64,000 nt of DNA from Pseudomonas piscis (GTDB lineage Bacteria; Pseudomonadota; Gammaproteobacteria; Pseudomonadales; Pseudomonadaceae). Shown piece by piece: positions 25,575 through 34,378 of the stretch (positions are counted from its first letter, which is position 1; each line of letters starts with the position of its first letter). A program made the translations under genes and the position numbers. The notes under the pieces were generated by a model. That model had not been told where the DNA came from and made no database searches. It saw only the letters and a program-made list of their open reading frames with translations. The stretch is taken from NCBI RefSeq assembly GCF_009380155.1, contig NZ_WHUV01000007.1, positions 124,001 to 188,000 of the forward strand. The letters are read 5' to 3'.

Positions 25575-27110
25575 TCAGACGGTCTTGGCGATCCGGCTGG
25601 CGAGCAGCGCCCAACCCAGCAGCAGGGTGCAGAGTATTACCAGAGGCCAGGAGCGCCATTGCAGGTAGGGCGTCAGGTTGTGCATGGGCACTACTTCGCC
25701 ATACAGGATGCCGCGCTCGAACTGGGGGATCTGCACGGTGATCTTGCCGAACGGGTCGATCAGTCCGGTGACGCCGTTGTTGGTGGCGCGGATCATCCAG
25801 CGACCGGCCTCCAGGGCGCGCATCTGGGCCATCTGCAGGTGCTGCAGGGGGCCGATGGACGTGCCGAACCAGGTGTCGTTGCTGATGGTCAGCAGCAGGT
25901 CGCTGCGGGCCGAGAGACTGGCGGCGAACTCGGGGTAGACCACCTCATAGCAAATGAAGGGCGCGACCTGGTAGCCCTTGGCTTGCAGCAAGGGTTGGTC
26001 GGCCGGGCCGCGGGCGAAGTCGGACATGGGCAGGTCGAAGAAGTCGATCAGGCCCCGCAGCAGGTCCTGTAGCGGTACATATTCGCCAAAGGGCACCAGC
26101 TTCTGCTTCAGGTAGGTGCCGTCGCCCTCGCCGGTTACGGTGATGCCGTTGAAGTAGCGCTTCTCGTGGTGCACCAGCTGGCGCACCGGTACTCCGGTGA
26201 TCAGCGCGGAATGACGATCGGCGGCGAAGTTGCCCATCATCGACAGATAGCCTTCGGCCGACTCCTTGAGCACTGGAACCGCGGTTTCCGGCCATACCAG
26301 CAGGTCCACGCGCTTGCTGGCCAGGCTCATGTCGCGGTACAGGCCCAGTTGCGCATTGAGTTGGGCGGGGTCCCATTTCATGCTCTGTTCGATATTGCCC
26401 TGGATGGCCGCAACCGACAGCGGCTCCCCCGCTGGGCTGGTCCAGGCATGGCCCTTGAGTGCCAGGCCGGCTACCCAAGGGGCCGCCAGCAGTACCAGCC
26501 CTGCTGCGATGAAACCCTTGCGACCGTTGCCGATCAGGCGTGGCAGGTTGTAGAGCAGGGCAGCGGTCAAGGCCAGGGCGAAGGAAATAAGCCAGATGCC
26601 GCCTAGCGGTGCGAGCCCGGCCAAGGGACCGTCCAGCTGGCTGTAGCCGGAATAGAGCCACGGGAAGCCGGTGAGGAACCAGCCTCGGAAGGCTTCCTGG
26701 CCCAACCACAGGGCGGCGAACGCCAGGGCATCGGCCAGTGGCGCTTCGTTGCGTCGTAGCCAGCGGGCCCAGAGCCACGCGGGCAGGGCGAAGAACCAGG
26801 CGATGGCGGCGATGAAGGCCAGCATCAGCAAGCCTGCAAGCAGAACCGAGGCGCCGCCGTAGGTGTGGATGCTGACGTAGATCCAGCTGGTGCCAGCGCC
26901 GAACAGGCCGAAACCGAAGCACCAGCCCCGGCCCAGGGCCTGGCGTGGCGTCAGTTGCCGCAGGCCGGCGTAGAACAGGCCGACGGCCAGCAACGCCAGG
27001 GGCCAGATGTCGTAGGGGGCCAGGGCCAGGGTGGTGATGGCGCCAGCCGCGACGGCCAGCAGGTTGCCGGGCCAGCCGGGTTGAAGCGAGCGCTGCAAGA
27101 GGCGTTTCAT
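25575..27110 (-). CDS. lnt: Apolipoprotein N-acyltransferase
   Basis: A 511-residue inner-membrane enzyme that adds the third acyl chain to lipoproteins. About six to seven membrane helices occupy residues 15-215, followed by a periplasmic nitrilase-like domain with the catalytic triad Glu275 (VWPETAVP), Lys335 (LKQKLVPFGEY) and Cys387 (FICYEV), and a final membrane helix. The start at 27110 (MKRLLQRSLQPGWP) has AAAGAG upstream; a start seven codons earlier is possible. It lies downstream of ybeX on the same strand, as in the E. coli miaB-ybeZ-ybeY-ybeX-lnt order. Confidence 0.96.
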   Translation of the reverse strand: MKRLLQRSLQPGWPGNLLAVAAGAITTLALAPYDIWPLALLAVGLFYAGLRQLTPRQALGRGWCFGFGLFGAGTSWIYVSIHTYGGASVLLAGLLMLAFIAAIAWFFALPAWLWARWLRRNEAPLADALAFAALWLGQEAFRGWFLTGFPWLYSGYSQLDGPLAGLAPLGGIWLISFALALTAALLYNLPRLIGNGRKGFIAAGLVLLAAPWVAGLALKGHAWTSPAGEPLSVAAIQGNIEQSMKWDPAQLNAQLGLYRDMSLASKRVDLLVWPETAVPVLKESAEGYLSMMGNFAADRHSALITGVPVRQLVHHEKRYFNGITVTGEGDGTYLKQKLVPFGEYVPLQDLLRGLIDFFDLPMSDFARGPADQPLLQAKGYQVAPFICYEVVYPEFAASLSARSDLLLTISNDTWFGTSIGPLQHLQMAQMRALEAGRWMIRATNNGVTGLIDPFGKITVQIPQFERGILYGEVVPMHNLTPYLQWRSWPLVILCTLLLGWALLASRIAKTV

Positions 27111-27283
27111 CAGCTCTTTCCTGTATCGCACCGGGCAGGGCGCGAGGAGATTGTTCGGGTTGATTCAGCTGAGCGTCGAATCACGCAGCGCTTTGCCGCT
27201 GGCCCCTGCGCAGGCCCCCTGCCGGCTGCCGATCGGTCGGCGGCCAGGCGAGGTTCCAGTGGGAGGGGCGAGACGTCCAGTTC

Positions 27284-28123
27284 TCAGCGAGAGACGGGGG
27301 TCAGGCGCAGCAGGTGGATCCGCCGGCTGTCGGCATTGAGCACGCGGAAGCGATAGGCACCGATTTCAGTGATTTCGTTGCGTTTTGGCAAGTGGCCAAA
27401 CGCACTCATCACCAGCCCGCCGACAGTATCGAACTCGTCGTCGGAGAAGTCGCTGTCGAAGAACTGGTTGAAGTTCTCGATCGGCGTCAGCGCCTTGATC
27501 AGGAAGTCACCACTGGGCAGCGGCTTGATGTAGCTGTCTTCCTCGACGTCGTGCTCGTCCTCGATATCGCCGACGATCTGTTCCAGCACGTCCTCGATGG
27601 TCACCAGGCCCGCTACGCCGCCGTATTCGTCGATGACGATGGCCATGTGGTTATGGTTGGCGCGGAACTCGCGCAACAGCACGTTCAGGCGCTTGGACTC
27701 CGGCACGAAGGTGGCCGGGCGCAGCAGGTCCTTGATATTGAAGCTGTCGCCGTTCTCCTTGAGGATCAGGGGCAACAGGTCCTTGGCCAGGAGGACGCCC
27801 ATCACGTCGTCATGGCTTTCGCCGATCACCGGATAACGCGAGTGTGCGGAATCGATGACCGCGGGCAGGAATTCCCGGGGGGTCTGGGTCGCCTTGATGC
27901 TGATCATCTGCGAGCGCGGGACCATGATGTCCCGGACTTGCAGGTCAGCGACCTGGATGGCGCCTTCGACGATGGCCAGCGCTTCGCTGTCCAGCAATTT
28001 GTTCTGATGGGCTTCGCGCAGCAGCTCCAGCAGCTCCTGGCGGTTTTTCGGCTCATGGGCAAAAGCCTGGGTCAGTTTGCCCAGCCATGACTTTTGCCCG
28101 TTGCTCGATCGATCTTCGCTCAT
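27284..28123 (-). CDS. ybeX: CorC/YbeX family protein with paired CBS domains
   Basis: A 279-residue cytoplasmic protein: two CBS domains (VRDIMVPRSQMISI around residue 65, then LRPATFVPESKRLNVLLREF around residue 133 with the conserved IVIDEYGGVAGLVTIEDVLEQIVGDIEDE block) and a C-terminal CorC/HlyC domain. The family was linked to magnesium and cobalt efflux, and more recently to ribosome and translation fitness with YbeY. It is 41 bases downstream of ybeY. A 173-base gap without a recognisable gene separates it from lnt. Confidence 0.93.
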   Translation of the reverse strand: MSEDRSSNGQKSWLGKLTQAFAHEPKNRQELLELLREAHQNKLLDSEALAIVEGAIQVADLQVRDIMVPRSQMISIKATQTPREFLPAVIDSAHSRYPVIGESHDDVMGVLLAKDLLPLILKENGDSFNIKDLLRPATFVPESKRLNVLLREFRANHNHMAIVIDEYGGVAGLVTIEDVLEQIVGDIEDEHDVEEDSYIKPLPSGDFLIKALTPIENFNQFFDSDFSDDEFDTVGGLVMSAFGHLPKRNEITEIGAYRFRVLNADSRRIHLLRLTPVSR

Positions 28124-28164
28124 AGCGATTGCTCTGAATCCTTAGGTTGTTACAAGTGGGTTGT

Positions 28165-28623
28165 TCAGCTTTCGTCGTCTGCATAAGGGTCGGGATGACC
28201 CAGTTCTGCAAGCAATGTACGTTCCAGGGCTTCCATTTCCTCGGCTTCGTCGTCATCTATATGGTCGTAGCCCAACAGATGCAAGCAGCCGTGAATCACC
28301 AGGTGGGCCCAGTGGGCCTCGAGCGCCTTGCCTTGCTCGGCCGCTTCCCGTTCGACCACCGGGATGCAGATCACCAGGTCTCCCAGCAGCGGGATATCCA
28401 GCAACTCATCCGGCACTTCCGCAGGAAATGACAGCACATTGGTGGCGTAATCTTTATGACGCCAGGTGTGGTTCAGCTCGCGGCCTTCGGCTTCGTCGAC
28501 CAGGCGGATGGTCAGTTCGGAGTCAGCGGTGCGCTGGCGCAGGGCCAGCTCGCACCATTGGCGGAACTGTTGGTCGCTGGGGGCCGGCTGTTGGCTGGCG
28601 CGCTGCAGATCGAGCTCAAGCAT
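28165..28623 (-). CDS. ybeY: Endoribonuclease YbeY (16S rRNA maturation)
   Basis: A 152-residue zinc metalloprotein that acts in 16S rRNA 3'-end maturation and ribosome quality control. The zinc motif HGCLHLLGYDH gives His111, His115 and His121; TNVLSFPAE is the other family signature. The ATG at 28623 lies eight bases inside the end of ybeZ, so translation is coupled; a much longer reading upstream in the same frame would run antisense-like through ybeZ and is rejected. Confidence 0.95.
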   Translation of the reverse strand: MLELDLQRASQQPAPSDQQFRQWCELALRQRTADSELTIRLVDEAEGRELNHTWRHKDYATNVLSFPAEVPDELLDIPLLGDLVICIPVVEREAAEQGKALEAHWAHLVIHGCLHLLGYDHIDDDEAEEMEALERTLLAELGHPDPYADDES

Positions 28624-29635
28624 CGTGGCGGCTGCCCCTGTCGGCGGCGGCCTTGGCGGCTTCGTCGGCACTGTGCTGCTCAAAGCGCTCGTAGGCTTCG
28701 ACGATGCGCTGCACCAGAGGGTGGCGCACCACGTCCTTGGGCATGAAGTGCGTGAAGCTGATGCCCGGGACATCGCCCAGCACCTTGATCACGTGGGCCA
28801 GGCCGGACTTGGTGCCCTTGGGCAGGTCGACCTGGGTGATGTCGCCGGTGATCACCGCCGTGGAGCCGAAGCCGATCCGGGTAAGGAACATCTTCATCTG
28901 TTCCACGGTGGTGTTCTGGCTTTCGTCGAGGATGATGAAGCTGTTGTTCAAGGTCCGGCCACGCATGTAGGCCAAGGGCGCGATCTCGATGACCTGGCGC
29001 TCGATCAGCTTGGCCACATGCTCGAAGCCGAGCATTTCATACAGCGCGTCGTACAGCGGACGCAGGTACGGGTCGATCTTCTGTGCCAGGTCGCCAGGCA
29101 GGAAACCCAGTTTTTCTCCGGCTTCCACCGCCGGGCGCACCAACAGGATGCGCCGCACTTGTTCGCGCTCCAGGGCGTCCACCGCGCAGGCTACCGCCAG
29201 GTAGGTCTTGCCGGTACCGGCCGGGCCGATGCCGAAGTTGATGTCGTTGGCGAGGATTTCCTTGACGTAGCGCTGCTGGTTCAGGCCGCGCGGCCGGATC
29301 ATGCCCTTGCGGGTGCGCAGGGCGACAGCGGCGTCGGCCACCGAAGGATTGTCGAGCTGTTCCACGGCGGATTCCTGGAGGAACAGGTGCACCAGATCCG
29401 GCGACAGCTCGGTACCCTTGGTTTCCCGGTAGAGACGGCGCAGGAGGTTTTCCGCGGAGGTGGTGTGCTTGGGTTCGCCGATCAGTTCGAACTGATTGCC
29501 GCGATTGCGGATCTCGATCGCCAGGCGCTGCTCGATCAAGCGCAAATGCTCGTCGAACTGCCCGCACAGATTGGCGAAGCGGCGAGCCTCGAAGGGCTCG
29601 AGGATGAAACGATGAGGTTCTATGGGTGCGTTCAA
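28616..29635 (-). CDS. ybeZ: PhoH-like ATPase YbeZ
   Basis: A 339-residue PhoH-family P-loop ATPase, associated with YbeY and RNA metabolism. Walker A is GPAGTGKTYLA (about residues 137-147), and Walker B is FIILDESQNTT; the C-terminal HFMPKDVVRHPLVQRIVEAYE is typical. The start is a TTG at 29635 (reading MNAPIEPHRFILEPFE): no ATG exists before residue 111 and the N-terminus fits the family, although no clear ribosome-binding site is visible. ybeY overlaps its end. Confidence 0.93.
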   Translation of the reverse strand: MNAPIEPHRFILEPFEARRFANLCGQFDEHLRLIEQRLAIEIRNRGNQFELIGEPKHTTSAENLLRRLYRETKGTELSPDLVHLFLQESAVEQLDNPSVADAAVALRTRKGMIRPRGLNQQRYVKEILANDINFGIGPAGTGKTYLAVACAVDALEREQVRRILLVRPAVEAGEKLGFLPGDLAQKIDPYLRPLYDALYEMLGFEHVAKLIERQVIEIAPLAYMRGRTLNNSFIILDESQNTTVEQMKMFLTRIGFGSTAVITGDITQVDLPKGTKSGLAHVIKVLGDVPGISFTHFMPKDVVRHPLVQRIVEAYERFEQHSADEAAKAAADRGSRHDA

Positions 29636-29794
29636 GGTCGTTTTTAGCCGCCCAACGGCAATTAAGATGAATTCAAGGATAACGCCAGCAGCCTGGGTGC
29701 GAAAGCTCTTATGAGGAGCGATGACTGCCGGTGTTTCTCCAGGCCTCTGGCCCGCTCGGCAGGCTGGCTTGCGCCCAGGCCGGTTTCCTCGCCC

Positions 29795-31123
29795 CTACGC
29801 CAGCAACGAGCCACGCAGCGAGTGGGGCTGCGCGGAGTCGATGTGCACGTCGGCGAACTGGCCGATCAGGGTCGGATCGTCGCAGCGGAAGTTGACGATC
29901 CGGTTGTTCTCGGTCCGTCCTTGCAGCTCTCCAGGGTCTTTCTTGGAGTAGTCGGTCACCAGGATGCGCTGGGTCGAGCCGACCATCTGTCGGCTGATTT
30001 CGAAACCTTGCTGGTTCAGCCGGTGCTGCAGGGCGTTCAGGCGTTCTTTCTTCAGCGCTTCCGGGGTGTCGTCCGCAAGGTCCGCGGCCGGGGTGCCGGG
30101 GCGCTGGCTGTAGACGAAGGAGTAGGAGAAGTCGAACCCCACGTCCTCGATCAGCTTCATGGTCTGCTGGAAGTCTTTCTCCGTTTCCCCGGGGAAACCG
30201 ACGATGAAGTCCGAGCTGATGCAGATCCCCGGTACCGCCGCGCGCAGCTTGCGCAACTTGGATTTGTACTCCAGGGCGGTGTGGTTGCGCTTCATTGCGG
30301 CCAGGATGCGGTCCGAGCCCGACTGGACCGGCAGGTGCAGGTGCTTCACCAGTTCGGGGACTTCGGCGTGGGCCTGGATCAGGCTGTCGGAGAACTCCAG
30401 CGGGTGCGAGGTGGTGTAGCGGATCCGCTCGATGCCATCGACGGCCGCGACCACGCGGATCAGCTCGGCCAGGTCCGCAGTGCGCCCTTCGTGGGTCTGG
30501 CCACGGTAGCCGTTGACGTTCTGGCCCAGCAGGGTGACCTCGCGGACGCCGTTTTCCGCCAGGTGGATGATCTCGGCGATCACATCATCGAACGGCCGGC
30601 TGACTTCTTCGCCCCGGGTGTAGGGGACGACGCAGAAGGTGCAGTACTTGCTGCAGCCTTCCATCACCGAGACATAGGCGCTGGGGCCGTCGATGCGCGG
30701 CTCGGGCAGGTGGTCGAACTTCTCGATCTCGGGGAACGAGACATCCACCTGCGGCAGCTTGGTGGTTCGGGCGATGTCGATCATTTCCGGCAAGCGGTGC
30801 AGAGTCTGCGGGCCGAAGACCACGTCGACATAGGGTGCCCGGTCGCGGATGGCCGCGCCTTCCTGGCTGGCCACGCAGCCGCCCACGGCGATCACCATTT
30901 CCGGGTTGGCCAGCTTCAGCTCGCGCCAGCGCCCCAGTTGGGAGTAGACCCGGTCCTGGGCCCGTTCGCGGATGGAGCAGGTGTTGAGCAGGATGACGTC
31001 CGCGTCTTCGGCGCGCGCCGTGACTTCCAGGGCCTGGTTTTCACCCAGCAGATCCACCATGCGCGAGCTGTCGTACTCGTTCATCTGGCAACCGTGGGTT
31101 TCGATGTAAAGCTTTTTGGCCAT
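29795..31123 (-). CDS. miaB: tRNA-2-methylthio-N6-dimethylallyladenosine synthase
   Basis: A 442-residue methylthiotransferase that modifies A37 of tRNAs reading UNN codons. The N-terminal auxiliary cluster uses Cys12, Cys49 and Cys83 (THGCQMN, LLNTCSIRE, VGGCVAS); the radical-SAM motif is CSKYCTFC; a TRAM domain closes the protein (around TQRILVTDYSKKDP). The ATG at 31123 (MAKKLYIETHGCQMNEY) is the family start. A consensus -10 box lies 35 bases upstream. It heads the miaB-ybeZ-ybeY-ybeX-lnt series. Confidence 0.97.
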   Translation of the reverse strand: MAKKLYIETHGCQMNEYDSSRMVDLLGENQALEVTARAEDADVILLNTCSIRERAQDRVYSQLGRWRELKLANPEMVIAVGGCVASQEGAAIRDRAPYVDVVFGPQTLHRLPEMIDIARTTKLPQVDVSFPEIEKFDHLPEPRIDGPSAYVSVMEGCSKYCTFCVVPYTRGEEVSRPFDDVIAEIIHLAENGVREVTLLGQNVNGYRGQTHEGRTADLAELIRVVAAVDGIERIRYTTSHPLEFSDSLIQAHAEVPELVKHLHLPVQSGSDRILAAMKRNHTALEYKSKLRKLRAAVPGICISSDFIVGFPGETEKDFQQTMKLIEDVGFDFSYSFVYSQRPGTPAADLADDTPEALKKERLNALQHRLNQQGFEISRQMVGSTQRILVTDYSKKDPGELQGRTENNRIVNFRCDDPTLIGQFADVHIDSAQPHSLRGSLLA

Positions 31124-31157
31124 GGACCTAGGTCTCAGGTGATTCAAAGAACCGCGC

Positions 31158-31163
31158 ATTATA
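31158..31163 (-). promoter_or_regulatory. Consensus -10 box of miaB
   Basis: A perfect TATAAT on the - strand, 34 bases before the miaB ATG. The -35 position at 17-base spacing (TAGGAA) is weak. Confidence 0.5.
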
Positions 31164-31207
31164 GGGTCCATGCCCCCAGGTTCCTAGCATTGCGCGTCGG
31201 GTAGCTA

Positions 31208-31216
31208 TGCTATAGT
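31208..31216 (+). promoter_or_regulatory. Extended -10 promoter of the DUF1820 gene
   Basis: TGC followed by TATAGT (31211-31216) forms an extended -10 element 41 bases before the DUF1820 start; ATTGCG-like sequence lies about 16 bases upstream. It is back to back with the miaB promoter. Confidence 0.5.
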
Positions 31217-31257
31217 TCGCGCCCCATTTTTCTCCCCCGACCTGTTGTCCGTCCGCC

Positions 31258-31584
31258 ATGACCAAACGCGAAGCTCCAATCTACAAGGTGATTTTCCTCA
31301 ACCAGGGCCAGGTGTTCGAGATGTACGCCAAGCAGATCTATCAGAGCGATCTGTGGGGATTCCTGGAGGTCGAGGAGTTCGTCTTTGGCGAGCGCACGCA
31401 AGTGGTGGTCGATCCTAGCGAAGAAAAGCTCAAGGCCCAGTTCGAAGGCGTGGTACGCAGCTTTGTGCCCATGCATTCGATCGTGCGCATCGACGAGGTG
31501 GAGCGCCTGGGAACGCCGAAGATCAGCGAAGCCCGTGGCGTGGGCAATGTCATGCCGTTCCCGATGCCGATGCCGGAGAAGTAA
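31258..31584 (+). CDS. DUF1820 family protein
   Basis: A 108-residue soluble protein of the DUF1820 family, conserved in gamma-proteobacteria and of unknown function. It reads IYKVIFLNQGQVFEMYAKQI at the N-terminus and FGERTQVVVDPSEEKLKAQF in the middle, and ends in a Pro/Met-rich tail (MPFPMPMPEK). The ATG at 31258 follows a strong extended -10 element. It is divergent from miaB, which is a common arrangement for this family. Confidence 0.88.
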   Translation: MTKREAPIYKVIFLNQGQVFEMYAKQIYQSDLWGFLEVEEFVFGERTQVVVDPSEEKLKAQFEGVVRSFVPMHSIVRIDEVERLGTPKISEARGVGNVMPFPMPMPEK

Positions 31585-31656
31585 CGTCGTTCGATGATTG
31601 CTGGCCGTTCCCGGTGAGCGGCGGCCGTCTTGCTGGCCAATGGCTGGCCGAGGCGG

Positions 31657-32211
31657 TCAAGGCAGGGGCGAGAAGGGCGAGCGGCCGTCGGCGCTCTGCA
31701 GTTCCAGCAGGTATTTACGGAAGATCTGTCCCAGCACCTGGGTGGCGACTTCCAGCTCGTCGCGCTGCATGTGCTCGGCGACTTCATCGGCGGTATCCAG
31801 GGCGTCTTCGGCGCCATTGACCGCAGCCATCTTCAGCACGATATAGGCCTGGACGTTGTTGGCCGGTACGCCTTCGCCGTGGAAGAACATGGTGCCGAGC
31901 TTGAACTGCGCCTGGGCGTGGCCTTGCAGGGAGGCTTTCTCGAAGTAGCTCAGGGCCAGGTTGAGGTCGCGTGGTACGCCCTTGCCCTCGTAGTAGAACT
32001 CACCCAACTCGTATTGCGCCTGGGCATCCCCTTCGTCGGCGGCCTTCTGGCACGCGGTAAGAGCCTCGGCCTGTTCCTGTGCCTGGGGATCGAGGGTGCA
32101 GCGACCCAGCGCTGGGATCAACAACGAGTTGCCGCCTGCTTGTGCGTGCGCGAGCAGGGGTTGAAGGAGCAACAGGCAGCCCAGTGTCAGGGCGCGGCCG
32201 GTGCGGTTCAT
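31657..32211 (-). CDS. Exported Sel1/TPR-repeat protein
   Basis: A 184-residue protein with a signal peptide (residues 1-23, LLLLQPLLAHAQA) and two to three Sel1-like repeats: ACQKAADEGDAQAQYELGEFYYEGKGV, then YFEKASLQGHAQAQFKLGTMFFHGEGV. Sel1 repeats are protein-interaction modules; the partner is unknown. A periplasmic location is expected. GAGG lies about 13 bases before the ATG at 32211, and a good promoter is present upstream. Confidence 0.85.
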   Translation of the reverse strand: MNRTGRALTLGCLLLLQPLLAHAQAGGNSLLIPALGRCTLDPQAQEQAEALTACQKAADEGDAQAQYELGEFYYEGKGVPRDLNLALSYFEKASLQGHAQAQFKLGTMFFHGEGVPANNVQAYIVLKMAAVNGAEDALDTADEVAEHMQRDELEVATQVLGQIFRKYLLELQSADGRSPFSPLP

Positions 32212-32268
32212 GGGAATCGACTTACCTCTGAGGGGCGCGCGGCCCAGCGTGGGGCCCAATAAGCGCGC

Positions 32269-32298
32269 ATTATGAAATAAGCAGGGCCCACCTTACAA
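32269..32298 (-). promoter_or_regulatory. Sigma-70 promoter of the Sel1-repeat gene
   Basis: On the - strand, TTGTAA (plus-strand 32293-32298) and CATAAT (32269-32274) are separated by 18 bases, a good match to the consensus, 58 bases before the start codon. Confidence 0.6.
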
Positions 32299-32395
32299 AG
32301 TCTTTACTCGTTTTTCTGCCGCATGGGCGCGATATCCGCCGCTTTCGCCAGTATTTTCCCGGTCGGCGGGAGCAAAGTCCGCATAAAGGGCGTGA

Positions 32396-32420
32396 CGGAC
32401 GCTGTGGGTCGCAGCGTCCG
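32396..32420 (-). terminator. Hairpin after hemL
   Basis: CGGACGCTG (32396-32404) pairs with CAGCGTCCG (32412-32420) around a seven-base loop, 13 bases beyond the hemL stop. The sequence after it on the - strand (TCACGCCCTTTATG) is only mildly T-rich. Confidence 0.5.
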
Positions 32421-32432
32421 CCGGCCGAGGCA

Positions 32433-33716
32433 TCACTTCAAGGCAGCGAAGGCACGTTCCGCGGCATCCAGGGTCAGCTTCAGCTCGGTGTCGCCGTGGG
32501 CGATCGAGGTGAAGCCGGCTTCGAAGGCGCTTGGCGCGAGGTAGACGCCGCCTTCGAGCATCAGGTGGAAGAAGCGCTTGAACAGGTTGGCGTCGCTGGC
32601 CATCACGTCGTCGAAGGTGACGATGTCGTCGGCGCCGCTGAAGTACAGGCCGAACATGCCGCCCGCCTGGGTAGTGACGAACGGGATGCCGGCGGCATCG
32701 GCGCGTTGCTGCAGGCCTTCGAGCAGGCGGCTGGTGTAGTCGCTCAGCTCGGCGTGGAAGCCTGGGCGGCTGATCAAGCGCAGGGTGGTCAGGCCGGCCG
32801 CCATGGCCAGAGGGTTACCGGACAGGGTGCCCGCCTGGTACACCGGGCCCAGCGGGGCGATGCAGCCCATGATCTCGCGCTTGCCACCGAAGCAGCCCAC
32901 CGGCATGCCGCCGCCGACGATCTTGCCGAAGGTCGACAGGTCCGGGGTCACGCCATAGTGGGCCTGGGCGCCGCCGAGGGCGACCCGGAAGCCGGTCATC
33001 ACTTCGTCGAAGATCAGCACCACGCCGTGTTTGTCGCACTGCTCGCGCAGGCCTTCGAGGAAGCCCGGCGCCGGCGGTACGCAGTTCATGTTGCCGGCCA
33101 CCGGTTCGACGATGATGCAGGCCACGGTCTGGCCGACTTCGGCCAGGGTCTTCTCGACGGCGGCGATGTCGTTGAACGGCAGGGTCAGGGTGTGCTTGGC
33201 GAAGTCGGCCGGGACCCCGGCCGAGCTTGGCACGCCCTGGGTCAGCAAGCCGGAGCCGGCCTTGACCAGCAGGCTGTCGGAGTGGCCGTGGTAGCAGCCT
33301 TCGAACTTGATGATGGCGTCACGGCCGGTATAGCCACGTGCCAGGCGGATGGCGCTCATGGTGGCTTCGGTGCCGGAGCTGACCATGCGTACCATCTCCA
33401 TGGACGGCACGATGGAGCACACCAGGTCGGCCATCTCGGTCTCCATGGCGGTCGGCGCGCCGTAGGACAGGCCGTGTTCCAGCTGCTTGCGTACGGCGTC
33501 CAGCACTTGCGGGTGGCTGTGGCCGAGGATCATCGGGCCCCAGGAGCCGACATAGTCGACATAGCGCTTGTCATCTTCGTCGGTGACGTAGGCGCCTTCG
33601 GCATGCTTGAAGAACAACGGAGTGCCGCCCACGCTGCGGAAAGCGCGGACCGGCGAGTTCACGCCACCGGGGATGTGTTTCTGGGCGTTGGCGAACAATG
33701 TTTCGGAACGAGACAT
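32433..33716 (-). CDS. hemL: Glutamate-1-semialdehyde 2,1-aminomutase
   Basis: A 427-residue PLP enzyme converting glutamate-1-semialdehyde to 5-aminolevulinate, the second step of C5-pathway heme synthesis. The PLP lysine is Lys265 in STFGKIVGGGMP; other landmarks are MVSSGTEATMSAIRLAR and FDEVMTGFRVA. The ATG at 33716 (MSRSETLFANAQKHIPGG) is the standard start. It is 20 bases downstream of thiE, as in other Pseudomonas, so it probably belongs to the thiD-thiE-hemL transcript. Confidence 0.97.
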   Translation of the reverse strand: MSRSETLFANAQKHIPGGVNSPVRAFRSVGGTPLFFKHAEGAYVTDEDDKRYVDYVGSWGPMILGHSHPQVLDAVRKQLEHGLSYGAPTAMETEMADLVCSIVPSMEMVRMVSSGTEATMSAIRLARGYTGRDAIIKFEGCYHGHSDSLLVKAGSGLLTQGVPSSAGVPADFAKHTLTLPFNDIAAVEKTLAEVGQTVACIIVEPVAGNMNCVPPAPGFLEGLREQCDKHGVVLIFDEVMTGFRVALGGAQAHYGVTPDLSTFGKIVGGGMPVGCFGGKREIMGCIAPLGPVYQAGTLSGNPLAMAAGLTTLRLISRPGFHAELSDYTSRLLEGLQQRADAAGIPFVTTQAGGMFGLYFSGADDIVTFDDVMASDANLFKRFFHLMLEGGVYLAPSAFEAGFTSIAHGDTELKLTLDAAERAFAALK

Positions 33717-33736
33717 GGCAGGGCTCTCAAAAAATA

Positions 33737-34360
33737 TCAAAGATCGAACAGGGCGTTGAAGGCGCGGGCACGACGGGTCACCTGTTCGGCGCTATCGGCA
33801 CCGAACAGCCCGTGGACCACGGCCAGCAGGTCGGCGCCATGGCTGACCAGCGGTGCTGCGTTATCCAGGGTGATACCGCCGATCACGCAGATCGGCAGTT
33901 GCAGGCTGGCCCGGGCCTGGTCCAGCAACTCGAGGTTGGCGGTGGGCGCGCCGGGCTTGGTGCTGGAGTTGAAGAAGCGGCCGAAGGCAACGTAGCTGGC
34001 GCCCTCGCGCGCGGCTTGCTCGGCCAGTGCCAGCTGGCTGTGGCAGGTGGAGCCGATGATCGCCTGGCGCCCCAGCAGGGCCCGGGCCGGGGTCAGCGGG
34101 CCATCGGTCTGGCCCAGGTGCACGCCTGCGCCGATGCGCGCCGCCAGCTCGGCGTCGTCGTTGATGATCAGCTGGGTCTTGTAGCGCTCGCACAGGCCGA
34201 GCAGGGCTTCGGCCTCCCGCAGGCGACGGGCCTGGTCGTCGCTCTTGTCGCGGTACTGCAACAGGGTGACGCCACCATCGAGCGCTGCTTCCACGTATTC
34301 CAGGAACTTGCCAGCCAACAGCTGGCTATCGGTGATGGCATACAGACCACGTAGTTTCAT
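33737..34360 (-). CDS. thiE: Thiamine-phosphate synthase
   Basis: A 207-residue TIM-barrel enzyme that joins HMP-pyrophosphate and the thiazole phosphate to thiamine phosphate. Typical segments: LYAITDSQLLAG, TLLQYRDKS, LIINDDAELAARIGAGVHLGQTD, GSTCHS and PICVIGGITLDN. The start ATG at 34360 lies 18 bases after the thiD stop. The order thiD-thiE-hemL is syntenic with P. aeruginosa. No TPP riboswitch is visible upstream. Confidence 0.96.
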   Translation of the reverse strand: MKLRGLYAITDSQLLAGKFLEYVEAALDGGVTLLQYRDKSDDQARRLREAEALLGLCERYKTQLIINDDAELAARIGAGVHLGQTDGPLTPARALLGRQAIIGSTCHSQLALAEQAAREGASYVAFGRFFNSSTKPGAPTANLELLDQARASLQLPICVIGGITLDNAAPLVSHGADLLAVVHGLFGADSAEQVTRRARAFNALFDL

Positions 34361-34378
34361 AGGGCGAGCCTCATGGCA

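Noticed and set aside
31598..31846. Small + strand open frame downstream of the DUF1820 gene
   Set aside because: Antisense to the Sel1-repeat gene and without a start signal.
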